Source: Campanula takesimana
Taxonomy: Eukaryota; Streptophyta; Magnoliopsida; Asterales; Campanulaceae
Assembly (NCBI GenBank): GCA_026119855.1
Contig: JAOWBW010001464.1
Coordinates: 124,001 to 188,000 of the forward strand
Length of the DNA: 64,000 nucleotides
Direction of reading: 5' to 3'
Both the position numbers and the translations under genes were made by a program. Below the pieces are notes generated by a model, which was not told where the DNA came from, did no database searches, and saw only the letters and a list, made by a program, of their open reading frames with translations. Shown in pieces: positions 1 through 11,265 of this stretch. The stretch's first letter is position 1, and the number at the start of each line of letters is the position of its first letter.

Positions 1-137
1 TCACTTGAATGCCTAGAGGCTAAACATCGACGACGGCATCAACAACGACGAAATCAAGACAAAGAAAGGTGGAGCAACAATCATGAAGCAAAGTTTTCAA
101 AAGGGGACATAAAAAAAAAAGAAAAAAAAAGAGCTCG

Positions 138-165
138 CTAGGTTAAAATCCTTAAATCAACCTAG
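138..165 (+). other. Post-pol RNA hairpin, G1 copy 1
   Basis: CTAGGTT at 138-144 is the reverse complement of AACCTAG at 159-165, giving a 7-bp stem. It is at the position where G2 has the hairpin 50211-50240 with the same outer stem. The inner GNRA-capped stem of G2 is not kept in this copy. A structural RNA role is inferred. Confidence 0.5.
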
Positions 166-304
166 GCAAAAGTTAGAGCACAAAAAAAAAATAAAAAAAA
201 ATCCCCCTCAATCAAAGAAGTACAAGATCAACATCATTCCACCGATGAAGGACGAAGCAACAACCACCTCGACGAATGGAGCATCCACAAGAACTACGGT
301 GACC

Positions 305-356
305 TGAGCCTCTTCACTGGAGGAACGTAGGCAACCTTCGGGTCCGGTCTCATGCA
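305..356 (+). other. Conserved ACGTAGGCA block with UUCG hairpin
   Basis: The block GGAACGTAGGCA is followed by ACC-TTCG-GGT at 334-343, a 3-bp stem closed C-G over a UUCG tetraloop. Nearly the same text occurs in G2 (50391-50416) and, reverse-complemented, in the G3 LTR (38725-38760), where the stem reads ATC/GAT. A function in the element RNA is inferred. Confidence 0.5.
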
Positions 357-795
357 AGAAAGAAGATATGTTTAGCCCTAGCGCGTTATGGTGATCGGCC
401 TTCATCTCAAACTTGTCAAGACATCTTTGTACGATTCATTTGCCAATGAATTAATCACCTCAAGATTGAATAACTTTCCTAGATTTGGAATCACTTTCCG
501 TTCCTTGTCGAGTCTAGGGCTTCTATTCTTTCTACATACTCCCAATTTCTTGCAATAAAATTGGGGCTTTCCTTCTCTTCTCTCTTAATGACTTACTTGC
601 CTTCGTGAGTCATTCAAAAAATATATACAAAGTCAATACTAGGGGCTACTTCCCTAGCCAAGTCAATGTCACTCATCATTAGTGACAAAAGGTCCTCACC
701 GCAAAATCACATGTCTCTCATCCTCATCTAGAGTCAATGCACACTTCCTCATCAATTTAGTCAAAAAAAAAATGAAGACGCAAAAGAGATGCCCG

Positions 796-825
796 CTAGA
801 TTGAAAACTCGAAAGGGCGGTCTAG
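796..825 (+). other. Post-pol RNA hairpin, G1 copy 2
   Basis: The outer stem is CTAGA (796-800) with TCTAG (821-825). The inner stem is CTC over a GAAA loop with GGG, which includes one G-U pair. It has the same 30-nt length as both G2 copies. The outer A-T pair replaces the G-C pair of copy 1. Confidence 0.55.
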
Positions 826-1787
826 GCAAAAAATAGGGTGCGTCATAAAAAAAAATGAGAGAGTGAGAGAGAGAAGGGAAATAGAAATAGACATCCCCGG
901 CCTCTAATGAAGACACAAGTTCAACATTGAATCTCCTCAGCAAGCCAATTCCCCACCGAGTCAACTTTGGAATGGCAAAAGGCTCGATAAGATGTAGCAC
1001 AATCAAAGGTTGTTTTGGGATATTGTTCTCCAGCAGTGTGCCATTTTTGGTTTCATGAAAAAGAAGGCCCGAGGTTGCACAAGTAATCCCCAGCAAGCCA
1101 ATTGGTTTGGATCACAAATGGCCACAACATGTGACTCAATTTTTGAGCTTCTACACGTATGTATGCCGAGAAATGGCGTAACTCTTGGCATGCCCTCTTA
1201 TGTTTGTTCCCCCATACGAGGACGAGTCTCTTGCTTTGATCGACAAATGATGATGCCCTAGGGGCTATGGTACTCAAGAACGAGAGCTTCTTTTGCTTCA
1301 TTTGACAGTTAATGAGCCCTAGGGGCTACGATCAAGAAAGATGTGTGAGGCTATCCTTAAAGTCTCTCAAAAGGAATGTCGAGAAGCACCTTCTTGTCAT
1401 GTATGCTCATACTTGTTCCCACGATCAAGGATAGGCCCTTCTCGTTCCACTCCTAATCAATGGTGTCACTCTAGGGGGTACGATCAAGTTTTAAAGGCTC
1501 CCTCGGCAAGAAGAAATTCACTTCAGTGTCCCCGGCAGAGTCATGTGCAACATTGGAAGCTTCCTCAATTCGGCACCAAAGGTCTCAAGGGGATTCGCAA
1601 TCTACAATCTTTTGGGCTACGGCATTAAATTGATACAAGCAAAGGGCAATAATGGGGCTTCGTAACCGACAGTCTTTTGGGACAACAATGCTCAAGCAAT
1701 GCAATGTAGAGAAGTCTTATATGAAAGAGATCAAGCTTCAAGGGTCTCCCAACACCTCAAGTCAAAGGTCTTTTGGTTTTAATGAGG

Positions 1788-2405
1788 GCTCCGATGTTAT
1801 GAATGAATTTGATTATTTTTGTTAGAACTTACAACGAGATCATGAAGTCTTAGAGAAAAGGAAAATGATTCAAGGAAATGCCAATATGATAACTCGACTA
1901 GAGTTACGGCCAATCCCAATGTTTCTGCAGTACTGCACCCCCTTCTTCAAGATCAAAAGCACAGGCTGCACCCGAAGATCGGTTATTAGTTCAACTCAAG
2001 AAGACTCAAGGAAACATACCGTTTGAGATTTTATCACGCCAAGACCTTATCTTCCACAACAACATCACCATCTCCCACGACTTTGAATAAGGGATCCAAT
2101 GTTATGAATGAATTTGATGATTTTTGTTAGAACTTTCAGCGAGATTATGAAGGAAGTCTTAGAGAAAAGGAAAAAGATTCAATATGCTAAACTCACGTGA
2201 CTGGGTTATAGCGGGAAATTCTAAATGCCTCAGCCAATCCCAATGTTTCTGCAAGTACTGCACCCCCTTCTCCAAGATCAAAAGCACAGGCTGGATCCGA
2301 AGATCCATTATTAGCTCGACTCAAGAAGACTCAAGCAAACGTACCGTTTGAGACTTTATCATGTCAAAATCCTATCATCCGCAACAACATCACCATCTCC
2401 CATGA
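1788..2405 (+). repeat. Tandem duplication (305-bp period) of a gag-derived segment
   Basis: Two diverged copies start at 'atgttatgaatgaatttga' (1794 and 2099). Each is recognisably similar to nucleotides 45005-45350 of the G2 gag region between the zinc knuckle and the protease. Both copies are riddled with stops. In G2 this segment lies 5' of pol, whereas here it lies 3' of the post-pol block, so G1 is rearranged and probably non-autonomous. Confidence 0.7.
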
Positions 2406-2664
2406 GACATTTTCCAAAGATTCTACTGCATTTTCAACATGGACCCTCCCCCACTTGGGTACCAAAAAAAAAAAAGGGGGCCATTCATCTCCAAACAAGA
2501 GGAAGATCACTTTCATGAGTTCTACCCAATGGTGCATCTGCTCTCAATACAATTCTAAGATAAGTTAGAGCTTCACAAGCTCGCAAACAACAAGCCCACG
2601 ACACTTGGGGCTTAGTAATCTCTCGAAACTTGGCATCAATGATCTTCTCTTGGAGCTTGCTCAC

Positions 2665-3730
2665 TGTTGGTGTTGGTGCCCTAGGCACGTTTGTTAAACG
2701 TTGTATGTGTTATCATTATATTCATATTAATGAAGAGATATTTAGGTTATTATTAATGCTCATGTTTGCTTATAATAATCTCCGTCCCTAGAGCTTGTTA
2801 AGCACTAGTATAAAGGCTAAATGATCATGGGATGATCATGTTAGATTTATGGGTACTTGTTTGGAACAAGGTACTGGACATGACCCGCGGTATGAGATTT
2901 ATGTCATGGTAAATGTCATATATAAATCTCATATTAGTTATGTCATTTGAATCCTTAGACATGAAGTTATTATAGTCTTCCACTTGATGAAGATTACGTT
3001 TGACATACTCAAACGTTACCCTTAAACATGTAGCCATAAAGGGTATGATTGGCATAATCAGATTCACGTAGGGAAGAATAATAAGCTAAATGGATTTGTC
3101 CCTCTTCGGAGAGATGTCAAGCTTGGGCCCCTCAAAGGAATGATGTTGATGAAATTTTTTGCCAAACTCAAATGGATTGATTGGATCAATGTCGTTTGGA
3201 TTATCAACATATTCGGGATCGAGAAAAGTATTGAACAAAACAAGTTGACTTATTGACCATGACTTGTGTTCAAAGACATCTTGGACAAAGGGATTGTGAC
3301 ATATTCTAAAGGAATGCGAACTTGTATCTAGTTATACTATTTGGGTAGGTATGACGGTTTGCTAGAACCTAATCATATCTTATGGTTTCATGTTTGAACC
3401 CATTGCCAACTTAGTATAATCCCAGAGGGTCACACACGAGAGAACGAATCTTAAAAAGGACTAAAATAGAAAATATGGCCTTCTGAACCATGTTGTGCGA
3501 CCACTAGAGGGTGAAGCTCATCATCTTCAAAGTTTGTGTTCTTACTTTTGTGATTAAAGCTTCAAGTTCTCCACCAAGATAAAAGACCAAATTCAAAGTT
3601 ATCAAGGGTTAGTTTTTTGAGTATTCATATTGTTGTATTTGATTTAATCATATGAACGGATCTATGGCTTTGGGTTTCATAAAAATTTAAATGCTTAATT
3701 CCGCTGCGCATGTTACTCCAAAACCCAACA
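2665..3730 (+). repeat. C1 5' LTR, internally deleted
   Basis: This LTR is 1066 bp and very similar to the C1 3' LTR apart from one deletion of about 382 bp at 3515/3516. The junction joins 'gttgtgcgacc' directly to 'actagaggg'. The missing part corresponds to about 13336-13718 of the 3' LTR and contains the GC-motif array and the best TATA-like box, so this copy has probably lost its promoter. Confidence 0.93.
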
Positions 3731-3731
3731 G

Positions 3732-3744
3732 TGGTATCAGAGCC
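3732..3744 (+). other. C1 primer-binding site
   Basis: TGGTATCAGAGCC begins one base after the 5' LTR end. It is the usual complement of the 3' end of plant initiator tRNA-Met used by copia elements. Confidence 0.93.
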
Positions 3745-4030
3745 CCGTTCATGTTGATTATTTCAATACCTAAATCATGTTGTGTGCATATAAATTGTTT
3801 ATGTGCCTAGCATGATATGAATATTGGATTATATGATGTTTATGTGTTATATGATTTTATGTGGTTTATTGTTTTATAACTTTAATCGCACTATTCAATC
3901 GCACTAAAAATTATGATGGATTCTGAATTGTTTGATTATAAATTTTGATTGGATCAAAGTTTTGATAATCGGGGAGAAACAATTTTGAGACAAATTTTCG
4001 AACTTTAAAAATTCTGTCTGATGCTACTGT

Positions 4031-4104
4031 GCGACCGCACAGAAAATCTTGGGCGGCCGCACAAGTTTGGGCGACCGCACAGTTTTTCTTGGGCAGCCGC
4101 ACAG
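4031..4104 (+). promoter_or_regulatory. C1 leader GC-motif array (4 copies)
   Basis: GCGACCGCAC or GCGGCCGCAC variants start at 4031, 4053, 4071 and 4093, a spacing of 22/18/22. The same four-copy array with the same spacing occurs in the C1 3' LTR. The surroundings are AT-rich. The rest of the leader, 3745-5628 apart from the MITE, shows no coding domain. Confidence 0.6.
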
Positions 4105-5149
4105 TTGTCAGGATTCTGGTTTTTGATTTTCGATCGGAGTCAGAATCTGGAATTTTGATGGGGTCCGACCGGACCAGTGACAAGACCAGGCCAGACCTGC
4201 TGGTCTGGAGTGGGTTTTGGGCAGTTGGTTTGGGTGTGGATTTTGGGGTTTGATTTTCCTATTTGTTTTGATCTTGTGATTCTAAGATTGGTTCAAGGTT
4301 TGGATGGCTAATCTACATTCATCGAGATTGTGTTTCCCAAACTTGATCGCAATCAAAGATAAAACGAAGTTAGAATTATGAAGAATTCATAATTGCTAAA
4401 ATTGAGAAACAAAGTTCTTGATTCAAAGATTGGAGATCCATGTGGAATTGTGGATGCAATTGGCCTACGTTCATCGAGACCATCTATTTCTTAGTTTCGG
4501 CCACATGGAATACTTTCTTGGTTTCTTGAATTAGTGCGGAATTGTGGATGCCTTATGGCTTAGTTTCGGCCGTACTTCTTGTTGTCTTGATTTAGAGATA
4601 ATAACCAAAGTTGAAATAGTCTCATCCTCATAATTATAGAGAAACTAAAGACACATAAATATTATGCTTAAATTAATGGAGATAATTTAGTTGCTAAACT
4701 TGATGCGTAACATGTTTATATTATGTGCTCATATATGTGTTGTATGCTATATGTGATGAACCTTCAAAGAAAGTTTTAAGTCCTTCTGCCATGCCATGAT
4801 TAAAACACTTGTTTATACATGGGTAATTTTGTGTGGGCTCGCCAAAGCGAGGTGCATTGATTTTATTCATGTATGAGCAAGATGAGTGAATAAGAGTTTC
4901 CTATGCGTTTGAAATGGTTGGACTTAATTAAACGTCAAAATAGTTTTGGGCTTAAGGCAAATATGAGATTTAACATGCTTTTTGAAATTGGATTTCTTAA
5001 AGAATCTCATGAAAAGAACTGAGAGTCATATGAGATATGATTGACAAGAGTTGTTTACCTAATTAATTTGATTTTGAGCGGTGCGCCAAAGCGTACTTAA
5101 AATTAAATTAAAGCGGGATCTTAACCCATTTAAATTATACTATACATTG

Positions 5150-5504
5150 TAGGGATGGCCAAAACCGGTTCCGGGCCCGGTTCCGGTTTGGAACCGCCGG
5201 TTCCGGTTCGGCAAAAGGGTGACCCTGAACCGGCCCGCGCTTACCCCGGTTCCGGTTTGGCACAATCCGGTTCCGGTTCGGTCCGATTCCGGTACGGTTC
5301 CGGTCCCCCCTTTAAAATTATTGAAAAATAAGGGATTTTCGGTCCGGTTCCGGTCCGGTTCGGCATATATGTGACCCTGAACCGGCCCGGATGCCTTGCG
5401 GTTCCGGTTCGTTCGGTTCCGGTTTCCTCCCCGGTTTGCTCTGGTTCCGGGCTTTTCCGGTCTGGTTTTCCGATTCCGGTTCCGGTTCGGTTTGGCCATT
5501 CCTA
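5150..5504. mobile_element. hAT-type MITE built of CCGGTT-like repeats
   Basis: This 355-bp insertion has terminal inverted repeats (start 'tagggatggccaaa', end complementary as 'taggaatggccaaa') and a perfect 8-bp TSD, atacattg, at 5142-5149 and 5505-5512. The 8-bp TSD and TAGGGATGG-like ends are typical of hAT non-autonomous elements. The body is dominated by CCGGTTCCGGTT-like repeats and is much more GC-rich than its surroundings. A long ORF on the minus strand only translates the repeat and is not a gene. Confidence 0.88.
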
Positions 5505-5628
5505 ATACATTGGATGTATAAACAAGGTTGTATAATTTAGTGGGATTATTTTTGGAAAAATACATTGTTTATTTCTTTAATGAAAATTGGTACTTATTAA
5601 ATTTTGGAATTTTGCATAATTGTAGATA

Positions 5629-6345
5629 ATGACTAACAACACTCAATCAATTTCGTTGCGATCGATCCTTGATAAGGATAAAGCTTCAAAAGAATGGTAC
5701 AAACTTCATGGATTGGATCCTGAGCCTAAGAATCGTTCTAAGGCAAGAAGATGTGTTGTACATTCTTGATGGGCCTATTCCTAAAGAACCCAATGTCGGA
5801 GATAGACAATCACAAGAATCATGAGTATGATTCTAGGAATGTGAGTTATCTTATGCTCGCGATTATGTGTTCAAAACTCCAACAAAGTTTGGAACTTGTG
5901 GAAGCCTATTAGATAGGCGTGGAGTTGAGTTACATGTTTCAAAAGGCATTCTAGGCAACAGAGGTATAAAGCCATTGTTGCATTCACTTCTTGCAAAAGA
6001 AGTGAAGGGCAACAAGTGGAACCTCACATGCTTAAGACGAAAGACTACGTAGAGTATCTTGAGAAACTTGGCAGTCCAATTGGATTGGAGCTAGCCATGG
6101 ATCATATTCTTAATTCATTGCCTAAGAGTTATAATCACTTTGTGATGAACTATAACATATATAGAATGAATAAGAATCTCTCCAAGTTGCATTAACATGC
6201 TAGAACTGTGGAAAAGAAGATAGTGGAGAATGGTTCTCCAATACTTATGGTTCATGATGGAAAAGGACCAAGTTTGAAAGGAAAGGTAAGACAAAAGTAT
6301 TCAAACCTAAAGGAAATAATTGTGGTTAAAATTATAACTCTAATT
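5629..6345 (+). pseudogene. C1 gag remnant (UBN2-type copia gag)
   Basis: The probable start is the ATG at 5629, after which the frame runs into stops and shifts. Recognisable copia gag phrases include the N-terminal 'LRSIL' region, a 'YILDGPIPKEP' phrase near 5758-5795, and a C-terminal segment at 6050-6340 with 'ILNSLPKSYNHF' and 'NGSPILMVHDGKG'. Internal deletions shorten the gene well below the usual 250-plus residues. It would have encoded the capsid protein of the element. Confidence 0.75.
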
Positions 6346-6479
6346 GATGCAATTTGGTAAAATGAAAATTGGATTGACCATTTAGAATTGTAGTCAAAAT
6401 TTTGGACGATCAACAAAAGAATGGTAGTGGGACTACCACTCGGGATACTTATGTTATAAATTAATCTTTCTAACTTTAA

Positions 6480-7572
6480 TTATTGGGTATTGGATATCGG
6501 ATATGGATCTCACATTTGTATAAATGTGCAATAATTAGTAAACTGAAAGACTACTCATAGTAAAGGTTGATCTATGAATGGTAATGATCCAATGGTTGCA
6601 ACATTGTTCGTAGAACACTTGTTAAGTGACTTTACTAATGGAGTAGAAAATATTATTTTGTTATAAGATAATGAAGGATATTTATTTCTTATAGTAAAAG
6701 TGCTTTATTTATTATGATTTTCTTCATTGTGTTATCATATAAATAAATCTTATATCCTAAATCTTGAAGAACAAAGTAATAAAAGCTATAACATAAATAA
6801 TTAAAATTCTTTATGCATTATTGTTTTGATCAAATAAATGAGAAATGCATATCTAAAATTCCATGGGACGGAGTTTTAAGTCATATGATTTGAAATCATA
6901 TGATTTACGCAAATCTTATTTACTTGGACCAAGACATCTTTTTGCTATGAATAGTGAAAGGCTAATATATTACTTGACCTAATACATGTCTATGTATATG
7001 GTGCATTAAGTAGCAATGCTAAAAGAGAATTTTGGTTGGACTTGGTCAAATTATTCAAAGATTCTGATTCGATCAAGATGATGAACAATTAAACCAATAA
7101 TTTGACAGTCATCGTTAAAATTGTGAAATAGTTTCACAATTAACTTCACTAAGAACACCATTCTAAATTATGTGTCTACATGGAAGTACAAAAACCTTAT
7201 TGGATATGGTTCATTAGATGATAAAATCAAATTGATCTTCCATTATTAATTTTGGGGTTATGTATTACAAACCGCTATAACTACACTAATTTGAGTTCCA
7301 TCAAAAAAGGTTAAATTGTGAAAGAAAACTCGGTTTGTCTTTCATAAAGATTTAAGATGATGAGACCTTTTGGAAATGAGCTGTCTGGGATACACTCACA
7401 TTTAAATCTAACAAATATATTTTCATGGGATATCATAAGGAAACTTGAGGATAATGTTTTACTCATAAGAAACAAATGGTTTGTTACTTATGATGGTGCT
7501 TTTCTTGATAAGTCATTTATCTCTAAAAGAATCAGTGGGAGTAAAATATATCTCGAATGGTTCGAGACCTAG
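6480..7572 (+). pseudogene. C1 protease-integrase remnant
   Basis: Near 6487 a sequence translating as 'LDIGYGSHICINVQ' resembles the copia protease active-site region (LDTGCGSHIC), with the catalytic T replaced. Between 6700 and 7340 there are scattered, shifted integrase fragments. An open stretch at 7357-7572 gives the C-terminal integrase region of copia, including 'FLDKSFISKRISGSKIYLE'. The DDE core cannot be followed and the region is not functional. Confidence 0.65.
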
Positions 7573-7984
7573 AAAATATAATTTAACCTAAGATGGAAAT
7601 TGAACAAGTTCTCACAAGGAGTCGTGAAAAGTCCGTTCAAGTTATACAAAGTATTTGCGTACATGATAGGATACAATATATGACAAGAAATATTGGATAT
7701 TTCGAAATAGAAAGTATTAAGGTAAAGTTCATTGAAAGATGACACGTTTGCCACCTATCAAAGGTACAATGTCCGCTCTATATTTAGATTAATGACTTGG
7801 AATCATAAAGTCTAAAAGGCAATCCATGTGTAATAATTAAGTTTGGAACTTGATCATCCTAACCTAAGGTGTAAAAACCAAAGGAGAGGAATGAGTTTTC
7901 TTGGAGAAAACTTACATGGGTAGCGAGAAACTTACTAGAATTCTCATAGTCACATGTTCATATTTGAAATATGAAATTTGACAA

Positions 7985-8460
7985 AATGATGTCAAAACAA
8001 GCATTCCTCAACGGGAACTCACTTAAGGATGTATTGGATACAACCTAAAGGTTTTGATGGTCAAATAAAATTCTAATAAAGTATGTAAGTTGCGGAAATC
8101 CATTGGATGGATTGAAGCAAGCTTTTGGGAGTTGGAATCTCCGTTTTGATGAAACAAAGAATTTTGCTTTATCAAGAACGAAGATGAACCTTGTATATAC
8201 AAGAATATTAGTGGGATCATAGTGCTATTCCTTATTTAAATATGTGGATGACGTATTTCTCATTGGAAACGACATTCCTACACGTCAGTCTGTAAATACT
8301 TTGTTTGGAAAGTGCTTCGCAATGAAAGATATGGATGAAACCGCATATGTCCTTGGCATCAAGGAAGCTAATTGGTTTAAAGCCAAAGTATATACATTGA
8401 TAAAGTCATTAGAAGATTCTGCAACGAAAATTCTAAGAGAGGACTGTTGCCAATAATACA
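7985..8460 (+). pseudogene. C1 reverse transcriptase remnant
   Basis: Fragments in several frames give copia RT motifs: a degraded 'FDVKTAFLNG'-type motif at about 7990, a 'LKQA' motif near 8110, 'KNEDEPC' at about 8177, and 'YVDDVFLIGNDIPT' at about 8240, which holds the YVDD catalytic box. Multiple stops separate them. Confidence 0.75.
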
Positions 8461-9227
8461 TGGAGTTTCTCTAAGCAAGACTCAATGTCCTAAGACAAAA
8501 GATGAGCATGAGAAAATGAGTGAGATGCCATTTCCTTCGAAAATTGGATCCACCATGCCATGATAAGTACTAAGCCGGATATATCTAAATGCTTGGAGCA
8601 TGACGAGTAGATATCAATCCGACACCGGTGAGATTCACTGGGTGGCTGTAAAAGCGATTCTTAAGAACTTTAGAAGGACTAAAGATTCGTTTATGATCTG
8701 TGGAGGTATGGAAGATGATCTCGGATACATGCTTTCAAACCGACAAAGATAAGAGAAAATCTCAATCGGATTTTGTGCATGTGTCGAATAGTGGAGCTGT
8801 AAGTAACAATGGTTCCAAGCAAAGTACAGTCACTAATTCTATAACTAAATCTAAGTATATTGCCGCATTGGATGCTGCAAAGGAAGTGGTTTGGATTAAG
8901 AAGTTCATTGTTGAACTTGAAATGGTTCCTAGCATTGCTAATCCAATAGACCTTATTAGTAATAATAGTGGTGCTATTGATCAAGCAAAGGAACCAAGAG
9001 CACATCCTAAATCCAAACACATACTTAGGCATTTTCATATCGTTCGAGAAATCGTTGATAAGAGAGACGTAATTATATGCAAAGTACCAACTAATGATAA
9101 CGTTGCGGACACGCTAGCAAAGGGACTTCCACAAGCTAAACATGATGGTCATGTTAGGTCCATAGGTATTGGATACCTAGAGATTGAGCCTAGGGCAAGT
9201 GGGAGATTGTTGGTGTTGGTGCCCTAG
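8461..9227 (+). pseudogene. C1 RNase H remnant
   Basis: From 8700 an open frame of 175 codons covers most of the copia RNase H domain, including 'ITKSKYIAALDAAKE', 'NNSGAIDQAKEP' and the C-terminal 'NVADTLAKGLPQ' motif, and it runs into the 3' LTR. Upstream, 8461-8700 holds the preceding connection region with frameshifts. The catalytic 'TDAS' segment is altered, so activity is unlikely. Confidence 0.8.
9195..9207 (+). other. C1 polypurine tract
   Basis: The purine-rich 'aagtgggagat' lies directly against the 3' LTR start at 9208, as expected for the plus-strand primer of a copia element. Confidence 0.88.
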
Positions 9228-10376
9228 GCACGTTTGTTAAACGTTGTATGTGTTATCATTATATTCATATTAATGAAGAGATATTTAGGTTATTATTAAT
9301 GCTCATGTTTGCTTATAATAATCTCCGTCCCTAGAGCTTGTTAAGCACTAGTAAAAAGGCTAAATGATCATGGGATGATCATGTTAGATTTATGGGTACT
9401 TGTAACGCCCGTCGTAATTCTTGTTAAATTCTTGACTTGCATAATTATATGCTATTTTATTTGAGTTAATTATTTAACTAATTGAGCAAGTTTAGGTCCT
9501 AATTGTTCAAGTTGAAACATTAGGATCATTGATGAAAATTAAAGTTTAGGGGCTAAAATGATCAAATTGAAACTTGAAGGGCCTTTTTGTCAAAGTTAGA
9601 ACTTGGAGGGACTAGGTGCAATTCTTGAAAGTGAATAAGGATAAAAACTTGTTTACCTGGGAATGTTCTAATCACTTTCCCAATTCTCTCTGTACGTTCT
9701 CTGTCTCAGAAGATAGGTTAGGGTTTTACCCTATTCTCGACTCCTCTCGCTTAATTATGCATCTGTTCGAAAATCCGACTTCGTATAAATGATCAGGGCG
9801 GTGAGTATAGCATTTCCTGCCGAACAGAAATTAGTTTGGGTGAATTTGATTTCGGACTAGGTAAGTCACTAGCTCCCCCTTGCTTGTAATAACATGCCTA
9901 TGTGTTATTCTTGATACTTGTGCTTGTTAATTTCGTGATTTGAATGATTTTTGTGATACTTGTAATTTTGGGACGAAGGGAGTATTACTATGTTGATAGT
10001 CAATTCGTGGAACAAGTGAAAGAATCCTTCTTGATGTGTTTGAACTTGGGAATATGTTAGTATAATTATACTCCTAAATTTGTGGTACGGGGAAATGAAT
10101 GGAATTATCCCTAAATGAGTATATTAGTATATTAGAAAATTATACTTATACATTTGGGACGGTGAAATATTTAAATGGAATAAAATAAAATTATCCTATT
10201 ATTTATAGGATGGTAAAAGAAATGAATTGAGCTTGAAATAGTGTCCTGGGTATGATACTTCACTCCTAGGTACTCTTGATATTGTTATTATATTAATAGA
10301 AAGTTACTCCTACGCTTGGGACGGAGAATTATTCAACCTGGAAAAGAAATGAGCATTGGCCGGATATGTGCAGTGT

Positions 10377-10484
10377 GCGACCGCACAAAATTTATTGGGC
10401 GACCGCCCATCTTTCTGGAATGTTTTTCAAAGGATTCACCTGCTAGCGTACGGCCGCCCGGTCTGTTTTGAGCGCCTGCCCAGG
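10377..10484 (+). promoter_or_regulatory. L-A GC-motif array (2+2 copies) and TATA-like box
   Basis: Four related GC-rich words start at 10377, 10399, 10450 and 10472, a spacing of 22/51/22. The first is GCGACCGCAC, the same word as in C1. A TATATA sequence is at 10546-10551. G4 and L-B have four-copy arrays at the equivalent place with nearly the same spacing but different words. Confidence 0.55.
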
Positions 10485-10678
10485 TGCCCTGAAAATAAAA
10501 AGCTTGTTTAAAGTTTGTATAAGTTGGAAATAATCCCAATTGAGGTATATAGCCTTAGTATAAGATGTCTTAGCACGTGTTGTGACACCTTAGGGGCATC
10601 ATAAGTGAATCTTGAACATGATTACTCATTAAATTAAAATGAGAACTTGAATATCAAAGTAAGAACTCTTTTATATGT

Positions 10679-11265
10679 CTTGAAAGTGCTAAGAACAAGC
10701 ACTAATGTGTTATATGTGTCTTGATTCCAATATTGTGTACCTTAGGGGCACTAGAACAATGTCTTGAGCTTGAACATCCAAAGTATATGATTAAGAACTT
10801 GTAAGTATGAGATGTATAACTCATCTACTTAGCTTGAACTTGAAGTATAAGACAATTAAATCTTGTATATGACTTGAATATCTAAAGATTGGAATAATAA
10901 CTTGAGTATAAGATAATTAATTCTTGTACATGTCTTGAACATCCCAAAGAATTGGATTGAGAATTGAATATAAGATGATAAAATCTTGTACATGACTTGA
11001 AACCAATACATGTGTATGGTAATAAACTTGAAAGTGCTATGAACAAGCACTAACGTGTTAGAACTATCCTTGATATGTATGTGCAAATCTTGCACATAAT
11101 TACTTGATAGAATGTGGCTTGTTGACTACTTGATACTTGGTATTAATAACCAAAGAGTTGGAATATGGAACTAGATAGAGAATGAACAACTCTAAGACAT
11201 ACTTGAATCTAATACGTGTGTATTGAAAGTGCTATGAACAAGCACTAATGTGCTAGTAATTAGTT
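10679..11265 (+). repeat. L-A internal repeats with AGTGCT/AGCACT hairpins
   Basis: Three copies of a ~40-bp unit (near 10679, 11030 and 11224) share 'cttgaaagtgctatgaacaagcactaatgtg', in which AGTGCT and AGCACT form a 6-bp inverted repeat. Between them, three ~60-bp units containing 'ttgtacatgacttgaa' lie at about 10840-11020. Confidence 0.6.

Larger units (their letters stand above)
1..2664 (+). mobile_element. G1: Tat-type Ty3/gypsy, internal 3' region, part 1
   Basis: This is non-coding sequence matching the post-integrase region of G2. The block near 130-180 and the block near 785-840 match 50205-50320 of G2, and 305-355 matches 50365-50416. Only short, stop-rich ORFs are present, so nothing here encodes an intact protein. 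The stretch 860-1787 has short phrases repeated in its own text (such as 'ggggctacgatcaag') but no recognisable domain, and I see nothing in 2475-2664. The element continues at 13953, because C1 inserted at 2664/2665. The 5' half of G1 lies left of the window. Confidence 0.8.

Noticed and set aside
5140..5565. 141-codon minus-strand ORF rich in Asn-Arg and Gly-Thr
   Set aside because: It only translates the CCGGTT-like repeat of the MITE and spans its TSDs.
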